From contig CANJKZ010000068.1 of the NCBI GenBank assembly GCA_947471745.1, forward strand, positions 586,501 to 650,500: a DNA stretch of 64,000 nt, written 5' to 3'. The notes under the pieces were generated by a model. The model did no database searches and was not told the origin of the DNA. It saw only the letters and a list, made by a program, of their open reading frames with translations. Of the stretch, positions 50,980-61,400 are shown piece after piece. This DNA is from Closterium sp. Naga37s-1. Its lineage: Eukaryota; Streptophyta; Zygnematophyceae; Desmidiales; Closteriaceae. Made by a program: the position numbers and the translations under genes. Position 1 is the stretch's first letter. Each line of letters begins with the position of its first letter.

Positions 50980-51874
50980 TTCTCCTCGTGAACCGTGCGT
51001 GCATGCAGGTGGGCAAGCTGCTTGGGTCGGGTGCGGAAGCGACGCAGAAGCTTCTGGAGTCCGGCGGGGAAGCATTGCAGGCGGACACATCAGGGGTGGC
51101 GAGGATGATTGGCGACGCTGCCGGCGCAGGGATGGAGGCGGTTGAAAAACTATTTCAGGAAGGGGCTCCTGCACTGGATGGCGTGTGGTCGGTGAGTGAA
51201 TGAGAGATTGGATGGCCGGTGGTGCTGGAATCCGGGGGGGGAACAATTCAGGCGGACACAGCAGGTGGGTGGGGGTAAGACACGGGGAGGTGTCAACGGG
51301 TGAAGAGCACTGCAGGCGGACACAACAGGGGTGGCGAGGAAGATCGGCAATGCTGCGGGCGCAGGGATGGAGGCATTTGAAAGACTGCTGGGAGAGGGGA
51401 CTCCATCACTGGAGGGCGTTTGGTCGGTGAGTGCGTGGGAGAGTGGGTGTCTGGTGGGGAAGCACTGCAGGCGGATACGGCAGGGGTGGCGATACACCTC
51501 CGTCCTGCTGATACACTGTCATGTCTCCGTTATGCTGCCACATGCGCAAGGCGTTACCATAAAGATCTGTGCATTGCGAACTAAATCACATTTTTATCCA
51601 TTGCGAATGCCAATCCCGGCTGCCTATCTGCCTCTCTCTCCTTCCCCACTCCCTTCGTCCCCTACTTTTCTTCTCTCCATTCCAGCTCTCCCTCCCAACA
51701 AACGGAACCATTTTCAACACTGTGTCATCAGCATCCGCGTTTGTAACAGCTCCTTTAAGCACAGCGTGGGAAGCAGTGCAACTCACTCCAACCAGCTCCG
51801 GTCTCCAAACAGTTGCATTTTACGCCTCCATGAGTGTCTTTCTGCTGGCACTAGCCAGTCAGCCAAGAGAATAG
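49857..51874 (+). CDS. Unrecognised 309-residue protein, probably thylakoid
   Basis: Exons 49857-50414, 51009-51191 and 51686-51874 all join in phase 0. The start lies in a strong context (GCCACCATGG). The N-terminus is Ser/Arg/Pro-rich like a plastid transit peptide, followed by a hydrophobic AAIPAVSLLAALPASAAAAL with an AxA-type end, as in thylakoid-lumen targeting. The mature part has repeats KVRSAVGSLITAAEDLERAA and KARSAVGSLVSAAEDLKRAA, an amphipathic helical pattern continued by KLLGSGAEATQKLLESGGEA and GAGMEAVEKLFQEG. A short hydrophobic segment, LQTVAFYASMSVFLLALAS, near the C-terminus may be a membrane anchor. A second in-frame cassette, 51316-51426 (ADTTGVARKIGNAAGAGMEA), has both splice sites and could be added to the mRNA. 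Family not recognised. Confidence 0.68.
50415..50690 (+). repeat. Donor-side copies of exon 1 of the 309-residue gene
   Basis: The exon end (EESVSEQ plus GTGGGT or GTTGGT donor) recurs with donors near 50510, 50595 and 50676 after the intact donor at 50415. Confidence 0.85.
50929..50983 (+). repeat. CTTT tetranucleotide microsatellite
   Basis: About thirteen tandem TTTC units in the intron before exon 2 of the 309-residue gene. Confidence 0.97.
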
Positions 51875-52281
51875 AGCAGCAGTTCATATTGAGTCTATGA
51901 AACTGTAAGCTCTTATGTTCTATTGGGTGCGTTGCATGCTAAGAGGCCATGAAGGATGAAGGCCATTATATAATGCACTTGCTATAATGACCGAGCTCTG
52001 CAGTGCCTTCTATAGCTGTATTTGTTTCATCTTAGAAATCAACAGAAGTCTATATCGAGGTAGGGATGTTTCACGCTTATGGTTTCCTCACGCTGTACCG
52101 CTTTAGAACGAGAAGCACCGAAGAAAACAGTGATCAGTGGCACCAAAAACGATCGTGCGGTACACGCCAGACACCACAATTCTGATCAGAATTCCTCATC
52201 ACGTCAATATCGAGGCGGGATGTTTCACAACGGCTATCTGGCTCATCTGGTTTTCTGAATCATACTTTTCTATTGGCAGCT
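51875..52281. promoter_or_regulatory. Intergenic region upstream of GSH2
   Basis: No gene. The sequence holds the 3' end of the 309-residue gene and the GSH2 promoter. CATTATATAATGCAC at 51962-51976 is a possible TATA-like element but lies far from the ATG at 52282. Confidence 0.4.
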
Positions 52282-55200
52282 ATGGCTGCTGCTGCAGCTG
52301 GTGCAACGCTCCCGTACAACGGCTGTTTGTCCACCATACAGACAGCAGCGTCACCGTCCGGCCGTGTAACCAGAAACCACGGGTTGCTCGCCTCTCTTCG
52401 TCTTTCTCGCCCGTTGCATTCGCAATTTCAGTCGCGTCGTTCGGTAACGACACTCCAGAAGCAGCTTAAAACGAGGACAGGTCGGAGAAGTCCGGTTGTT
52501 TGCTCGTTTCACGAGTCGCAGATGGGTCAGCCAGACGCGATCAGCGATTTCGAGAGGAGCATTTCGGACGCGGAGTTGCGAGGGATGGTGGACGAATCGC
52601 TAGTTTGGTCCTCGCTCAACGGACTGGTCGTCGGCGATCAGACGGTCGAGGTAGGCTCAAGGGAAGATCGGACGGTCGTGCCGAAGCTGGACGGTTCTAA
52701 AAAGTTTAGAGGGTGACGAGAACGAGTTGCGAGGTAGGCTGTTCTGAGTCAGCGATTTCGAGAAGAGCATTACGAACGTGGAGTTGCGAGGGATGGTGGA
52801 CGAATCGCTAGTTTGTTCCTCGCTCAATGGACTGGTCGTCGGCGATCAGATGGTGGAGGTACACTAACAGGAAGATCGAACGGTCCAGGTAGTTAGAGGG
52901 AAGATCTGGCGGTCGAGGTCGCCTAGAAAAAAGTCTGGCCGGTCCGTTTATTTTGTTAGGCAGTCGAGGTAGCCTCTGTGTCCATTTCGCGAAGTGTTCA
53001 GCTAGCGTTTTCTTCGACGGTTCAGGTTTGGTTCCTGTGCTTCACGACTGAGATTGGTCTTCCCCTGTCCTCCAACATCTCAGGCTCGGAAATTTCCATG
53101 CATGCATCCCCCCACCAACCTTATCCATTATATGCTGTGCAGGACTCGGGTTCCATTTCTGGATCGGGCCTGGTTCCCGCGCCAGTGACGCTGCTCCCCA
53201 CGCCCTTCCCAGCACACCATGTCCATTCAACCCCCCCCACCAACCTTGTCCGTTCTGTGCTGTGCAGGACTCGGGTTCCGTTCCCGGATCAGGCCTGGTT
53301 CCCGCGCCAGTGACGCTGCTCCCCACGCCCTTCCTAGCACACCACTTCCATCGAGCCGTGGAGCTCGCCCCTCTCTTCAACGCCCTGGTGGATGCCGTCA
53401 GCCAGGACGCGGATTTCCTGCAATCCACACTCGCAAGGTGAGTTGACCACACACCTCAGCTTCCTGAGCGAGTGAATTCGCTCCCCACCCCACGCCCTTC
53501 CCAGCACACCACTTCCATCGGACCGTGCAGCTCGCCCCTCTCTTCAACGCCCTGGTCGATGCCGTCAGTCAGGACGCGGATTTCCTGCAATCCACACTCG
53601 CAAGGTGAGTGATCCAGGCTGGTGTGGTGTGATAACTGTACACGCCTGGTTACCATGCAGGCCTGGTTTCATCGCCAGTGACGCTGCTCCCCACGCCCTT
53701 CCCAGCACGCCATTTCCATCGAGCCGTGGAGCTCGCCCCTCTCTTCAACGATCTTGTGGACGCCGTCAGTCAGGTCGTCGTGTGGTAACCGCACTGGCTT
53801 GGTCGCTGCGCCAGCGACGCTGCTCCCCACGCCCTTCCCAGCGCACCATTTCTATCAAGCTGTGGAGGTCGCCCCACAATCCACACTGGTGGATGCTGTC
53901 AGTCAGGACTCTGACTTCCCGCAATCCACGTGGCAAGGTAAGCACACACTCTCTCTCTCTCTCTCAAGCGGTCCGTGTATTAGATCCGAGCAAGGTACAG
54001 ACATGCACAAGGCTATAAGAAGCAATGCACCTCAGCCTCTAAAACCCTCATATCCTACCTACTCTCGTTCACCCTCTAAGGCAGCTCCAATGCAGGCTCC
54101 AGGATGGCAAGGCAGTCCCCGAGGGACATGCCTTCGCCCGGCAGCAACACAGGTGGGTTCTCCACCTGAGCCGCATAGTTGCACTTCGTCATGAAGCTCA
54201 CCGACTGCGCCCGCTGCAGCGCCACGGACCACCGCTGGCGGAACTGATGCAGCAGCTTTGTTGCCTGGTAAGATGAGGGGGCCGCATTGAAGAGCCTGCG
54301 CGCGCCGGTGTCGGCCAGAAGTTTGAGGAATTGAGGGACCTCCGCGCAGGGGCAGCCATAGGTATCAACGGCGAGAGGGAAGAATCCGACCCACGAGGCC
54401 GTTGAGCCCTCGTAGTCGGAGATCTTTTTCTCTGCCGCCTTCCTGGCCGCCCACCCCCTGCCCTTGACCGCGTTGGGATCCCGTGTGCTAATGGGGTCCG
54501 TGATGGTCACGTCCCCTATCCACACTGCTCCTGAGGACTTGTCCCGGATCGCAATGTCGGCTTTCTTCAGAGTGACGGGGCAGAACGCGGTCGTCCTACT
54601 GTGAGTCATGAAGTCAGCGTCGGCGGCCATGTGCAGGCATGCATCGCGCAGTTCATTGTGCGTGTTGGTCCGCCCCTTCCCTGTGTCGCAGCGCAGCAGG
54701 TGGTTGGGCAGCCGCCTGTCAAGGATTGCCGTCTCCTTGCGGCAGTCACACGCGCCAGGTGCCGAGGAGGGTAACCCCATCTGGAACTGCAGCGCATGCG
54801 CAAAGTGAGCCGGGGCAAGCCGTAGTGTCGAGTTGAAGGGAACTGCATTGAGCCAGTCTCCTGCCCCATACCCTGAGAGTGAAAGCATGCGCTGAGTGTG
54901 CCCGCTTAGTGGGTTGAGTGGCATGATGCGTGTAGCCTGCACCTGCTCCGCGTAGCACAGTCCGTGGACCGCGATTGCCAGCCCGTGCTGCAGCTTGACG
55001 CCCTTGGGATCAACTCGGTCGCTCTGCAGCAGCTCCTTCCCATCGTCCGGCAGTGACTCCTCACACCTCTCCAACCAGTCAAAGAGCGGGGACGTGTTGA
55101 TGAACGCCCCACTTTTGAGAATTCTCAAAAGTGATTTCGATAGAGCGGGGACGTGTTGATGAACGGCCCCACCATCTTGGGACACCTGGCACCCATCCAT

Positions 55201-55370
55201 CCGGATCCGCGTTTCCGCCAAGGCGCCGACAGCCGACTCATCAATGGAGGTGAGCAGGTGCTGCGCTTGCGTGTAGCTTGCGAGGAACACAACACGTCCC
55301 TCCACCGAGGGGTCTGTGAGACCCAAACCGCCGAGCGAGATGGGGAGTGACGCTTGCGCCCAGGTACGTG

Positions 55371-55459
<89 letters not shown>

Positions 55460-58400
55460 GCACTCTACTCTACCTGCAATGGCAGGAGTTTTATGCCTCA
55501 GGAGTCACTTCACCTTGCTCCTCGCTTCAACGACCCAGTGGGTGCTGTCAGTCAGGACTCTGACTTTCTGCAATGCGCACTGGCAAGGTGAGCTCTCTCT
55601 AGCACGCTACCTGTAGTGGCAGGGGTTCTAAGCCTCAGGAGTCACTTCACCTCGCCCCTCGCTTGAACGACCCGGTGGGTGCTGTCAGTCAGGACTCTGA
55701 CTTTCTGCAATCCGCACTGGCAAGGTGAGCTCTCTCTAGCACGCTACCTGCAGTTGCAGGGGTTCTAAGCCTCAGGAGTCACTTCACCTCGCTCCTCGCT
55801 TGAACGACCTGGTGGGTGCTGTCAGTCAGTCACGTCAAAACTACTGACAGCATCCTCAGGACATTGATTTACTCCTTTACAGTGCCACGTGTCTGTCCCC
55901 TTGTCTCACCTGTGAATCAATCAGTCTCCCCTTCACCCAAAACAAGCGCAGCACCACTGAATGCAACCTCATCCCATGTTATGCCATGCCATGCCCTCCC
56001 CCTGTTTCAGTGCAGGGCGCTCTGACTCTTTCACAGCCGGTCTCCTCCGAATACACGCGGAGATAATAAAGGAGGGCATACAGCAGGTGAGCAGCCTGCA
56101 AACAAGGGAGCTAAGCAGGTAATCTGTGAGGGAAGCAAGTGAGCTGAGACAGTATAGTGCTTCCGGTGGATTGCTGCACATGTAAGCACACAGTAGGTCT
56201 TCTCCTAATACACGTGGCCTTTGAGTCGACTCAAAAGCACAGTAGGTCTTTTCCTAATACACGTGGAAATACTCAAGCATTGAATTCAGCAGGTGAGCAG
56301 CCTTATACCCATTATTACCCCAGCCCATATGTTTGAAGTGTAGTTTTGAGACGTCTCAGAGATACTCGAGCATTGAATTCAGCAGGTGAGCAGCCTTATA
56401 CCCATTATTACCCCAGCCCCCATGGCTGGGCATGCACAGATCTGACTACATGCTGGATACAGTCATAGGGGGCGTGCTGCAGGTGGAGCTCAATCAACAC
56501 AGGATTAAGTGGCATTCCTCCCCATCCGTCCCCACCCCTCTCCACTGCCTCTCCACTGCTCTTCACCGCTCTCCACCACTCTCTACAGCCTTTACGGTTG
56601 GGCATGCACAGGTCGGTCTACATGCTGGACACAGTCACAGGGGGTGTACCGCAGGTGGAGCTCAACACATAATCACCAGTCATTGCTCCCCATCCCTCCC
56701 CACCGTTGTCCACCCATTTGCATCTCCCTCCACTGCTTCTCCACCACCCTCCACCCCTCAGCCAATAAGGCTGGCTGGGCATGCACAGATCGGACTACAT
56801 GCTGGACACAGTCACCGGGGGCGTGCTGCAGGTGGAGCTCAATCAACACAGGATTAAGTGGCATTCCTCCCCATCCCTCCTCACCCCTCTCCACTACCTC
56901 TCCACTGCTATCCACCACTCTCTACAGCCTTTACGGCTGGGCATGCACAGGTCGGACTACATGCTGGACACAGTGACAGGGGGCGTGCTGCAGGTGGAGC
57001 TCAATCAACACAGGATTAACTGGCATTCCTCCCCATCCCCCCTCACCCCTCTCCACTGCCTCTCCACTGCTCTTCACCGCTCTCCACCACTCTCTACAGC
57101 CTTTACGGCTGGGCATGCACAGATCTGACTACATGCTGGACACAGTGACAGGGGGCGTGCTGCAGGTGGAGCTCAACACCATCTCCTCCTCCTTCCCTGG
57201 GCTCACTTCAAGGGTCACAGAGTTACACAGGTATGCGAGAGGAGCGATTAGCGGCGGTAGAGGGTATTGCAGTGCAGGTTCTGGCTGGCTGGTATTGCTG
57301 GACATCGTCGCCAGGGGCGTGCTGCAGGTGGAGGTCAACACCATCTCCTCCTCCTTCCCTGGGCTTACATCTCGAGTCACAGACCTGCGCAGGTGAGTAA
57401 AGGGGAGGGTGTGGGGCAGGGGCTAGGGTTGTAAGCATGAGAAGGAGCAGGGTTGGTGTCACAGGAGCTCAACACCATCCCCTCGTCCTTCCCTGGGCTC
57501 TCGTCTTGAGTCACCGACCTGCACAGGTGAGCAGTGAGAAAAACACAGAAGGCTTGGGATGGGATGGGATAGATAGATAGAGGGTATTGCGTAGTAGGGG
57601 AGAGGTGGTGTTGCAGGGGATGGCCTTGCAGGGGTCGTGCTGCAAGTGGAGCTCAACACCATCTCCTCGCCCTTTCCAAGGGTTCATTTCCCCAGTCACG
57701 TAGCTGCACAGGTGGATAAGAGCCTTTCGGGGTGCAGGGGCAGATGAGGGTAGCAAGAGGAGTGAGTGCATTCCTTATTCCCCCCTTCTTTTCTGTCCCT
57801 GCTGTCACTGGTCACAACCCCCTCGCCAGGTACTTGGTGGGGATGTATGGCAAAACGGCGGGTCTGTTAGTGAGTGCTGTGCCTCCCAACAAGGCAGCAA
57901 TGGATATGAGAATACCCCCACCTCGTCCTTCTTCCCCCTTTCTTTCATGTCCCTGCTGTCTCCCCCCTCGCCAGGCACATGGTGGGCATGTAGGCGAGAA
58001 GGCGGGTCTGTCAGTGGGTTCTGTGCCTCTCAATATAATAGCCACAGGTGTGATAACACCTCACCCATTGCACCCTCTTCCTCTGCTCTTTCTGTCCCTC
58101 CTCTCACCCACCCTGCCAGGCACATGGTCGGGATGTATGGCGAGAGAAGGCGGGTTTGTCGGTGGGTGCTGTGCCCCTCAACATAGCAGCAATGGACATG
58201 AGAATATTAACACCTCCGCCTGTTCCCCCGTACTCTTTCTGTCCTCCAAACCCCCCCTGCCTGCCAGGCACATGGTGGGCATGTATAGTGAGAAGGCGGG
58301 TCTGTCGGTGGGTGCTGTGCTTCTCAACACAGCAGGAACCGTACATGAGAATATCACACACCCCCCCCTGTTATCCCTACTCTTTCTGCCCCTCATCTCA

Positions 58401-61400
58401 CCCATCCTCCTAGGCACATGGTGGGGATGTATGGCGAGAAGGCGGGTCTGTCAGTGGGTGCTGTGCCCCTCACACAGCAGCAACGGACATGAGGATACCC
58501 CCACCCACTCACTGCACGGTCTTTCCCTACTTTGTTTGTCCCCGGCCATCCCCTCCTCCCCCCCCCTGCCAGGCACATGGTGGGGATGTATGGCGACAAG
58601 GCGGGTCTGTCGGTAGATGCTGTGCCTCCCAACACGGCAGCAACGGACATAACAAAGTACTCTGCACCTTCCCATCCCCGTTTTCATCCCCCCTCTCAGG
58701 CCCATGGTAGGGATGTATGTTAGAAAGCGGCGGGGGGGGGAGAGGGGCAGTGCGGTAGAGGAAGAGACGGTAAAAGGGAACCGACTCGTCGAACGTGACG
58801 TCCTGGGAGGGGAAGACACGGCGCGAGGTGGGGTGGTAAAACTGCCAACCAGGCGCGTCAGGGACAAAGCCAAGGAAGACACAGGGAACAGCGCGGGCGG
58901 AGAGCTTGTCCGCGGTGGTATCGCGGACAAAGGCACGAGCACCCCAGACCCGGAAACGCGACGCATCGCCAACCTTCCCCGTCCACAGCAGTGTGGGCGA
59001 GGTCTCCGGCAAGGAGACACGGGGCCAGAGGTTGAGCTGATGCGCGGCGTACCGGACCGCAAACGGCCACAGAAAATGGGGGGCAGCCGCATGGATCATG
59101 GAGGTACGAGCGACCTCCATGACTAAGCCAATGCGGCGCTCAGCAACCCCATTCTGCTGCGGAGAGGCCGGAAGCGTGAACGTCTGGCGGATGCCGTGCT
59201 CCGCACAGAAGGCTACCAAGAGGTCGGAGGAAAACTCCCCACCTCTGTCAGAGTGCAGACGCAGGACGGGAAACTCCGTCCCGAACAGACTGGAACCGCT
59301 CGCGGAGCTGGAGACGAGTAGCGCGGATCCAAGGGATCAAAACATCAGGGACCTCACCCTTGGTGCGTAAGGGGAAGACCGTGGTGTAACGCGTGTAGTC
59401 GTCGACGACCAGCAGGAAGTACCGCTCGTGGCCCGGTCCACGGACGCGGGCTGGGCCCCACACGTCCAGGTGGAGAGTCTGCAGGGGAGCCTCTGTGGGA
59501 GGGAACAAGGAGGAGTGAGGAGCGGCGCGTTGCCGCCCCTCGACACAGGGAAGACAGGGAGGAGCAGGCGAGGGTGGGAGGGGAGGGAGAACCCTGGGAA
59601 GACCAGAGACAAGGACACGGCGGTGCATGCTGCGAAGGCTCTGCACCGAGGGGTGACCAAGGCGGTGGTGCCAAAGGAGGGTCTGGTGCGACAAGGCGCG
59701 ACACGAGCAGGGGGCCGACAACTGACCTGACGCAGACGCAGACGCAGCTACCTGAGGGGACTCAGTGGTCAGTGTGTACAGGCCCGACCCCGGCTGCCGA
59801 GTGAAGGTAGCCAGGTGACGACCCGTCTGAGCCTATGTTGCGCCTGACGCGTCAGGCGTTTTTGACGCTGGCGTCTGGACAGGGCGTCCAGACGCTTGAC
59901 GCCCGGTGCCCTCTGCCCTGGACGCCCGCTTGACGCTATTCCGGGCAGGGCAAAAATGTTTTCCGGGCAGGGGTAAAAAAACCTGCCTAGTAAGGATACG
60001 CAGGGGTTAGAATGCAAGAAGTTCACATTTGTCACCTATAGTTATAAATACTCCATAAAATCCAGAAAATCCTGAAAATCTCCTAATCTCACACACAAGT
60101 TAAATACTCCTGACCTAGATCTGGTTCTCTAGTTTAGTTGGGGGTCGACCAGGTTGGGAGAAGTAGATGTGGATGGGTACAAATGTGTGGGGGGGAATAA
60201 ATGAGGGTTGCGTTTTTTAGGTAAAAAACGCGGCCCCCAGTTGGCAATTTCATCGTCAATTCTGGTCGCGATGAAATCGCAAGTCAATTTCGCAGGAGAT
60301 TTTTTTTTCGGGCTGCCCGAATTTTTTTTCCCCGAACGTCCAGCGTCAAACCGATTTGATGCGTCCAGCGTCCGGACGTTCACGTCCGGACGCTGGACGC
60401 TGCCCTTCCAGGGCGTCAGGTGCAACATAGGTCTGAGCACACGTGCAGTGTGTCACACGCTCGTAGGCAGGGGTGAACTGGTGAACACCCGCGTCCTGGA
60501 GCGCAGAACCCGCCACCAAGTTCGTAGAGAACGAGGGGAGGTAAAGACCCGACAGTGTGCCGGACGGGACAGCAGGACAAGGGAGGACAGTGGAGGAGGT
60601 CGCACGGACTGGACCCCCAGAGGGGTCTGCCAGGGAGACTCGAACCGGCCGACTGAGCGGCGTGAGGGTGGTGCTGTCGCGAGTGAAGGAGCGAGAAGCA
60701 CTGGAGTCAAGTGTGAAGGCCTCAGCAGACGCAGTACCAGAGAGAGCAGACTCACCAGCACCTGGAGCAGCAGCCTCACCAGCGCCTAGAGCAGGAGACG
60801 CACTAGCACCTAGAGCAGCAGCCTCACCAGCACCTAGAGCAGCAGGCTCTATACCTGGGTCAGGCGGTACGCAGAGGTAACAGGCACGGTCAGCACTAGT
60901 AGGCAATGCACACATGGCAGTGAGAATAGCATCATAGTCAAGAGCAAATATATCTACCCTCTGCCCAAGCAGCTCCACCCAGTCGGGGAGCTCAGCCTCG
61001 TCGCCAAACTCGGTACGCCAGGCGTCACTCAGACGGGCGAAGCAGCGGGACTGTGTGTGACTAAGCGTCCCGCAAGCCTGACCCGTCCGATCACCTGTGC
61101 GAATGACGTACGGGCAGCGAACGGTACTCAAAGACCCTCTACTCTGAGCGTACCACTCACGAAGCTGCTGGGGCGTAAGTGTCTCGTGCGGACGCCGCTG
61201 CAGCTGCAGCTGGCCACTGCCAGACGCTCCCGACTGACCAGCTCCCGGGCGACAGCCACGACGGCTACCGCCACAACCCCAACTAGCGTACCACTCACGA
61301 AGCTGCTGGGGCGTGAGAGACTCGCGCGGACGTCGCTGGAGCTGCATCTGGCCACCGCCAGTAGCAGCAGTAGCAGTGGTGGTGGCAGTAGTAGCAGCAG

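Noticed and set aside
54608-54836. Plus-strand frames over the non-LTR fragment
   Set aside because: The minus-strand frame contains the ordered Cys/His and endonuclease-like motifs; the plus-strand readings do not.
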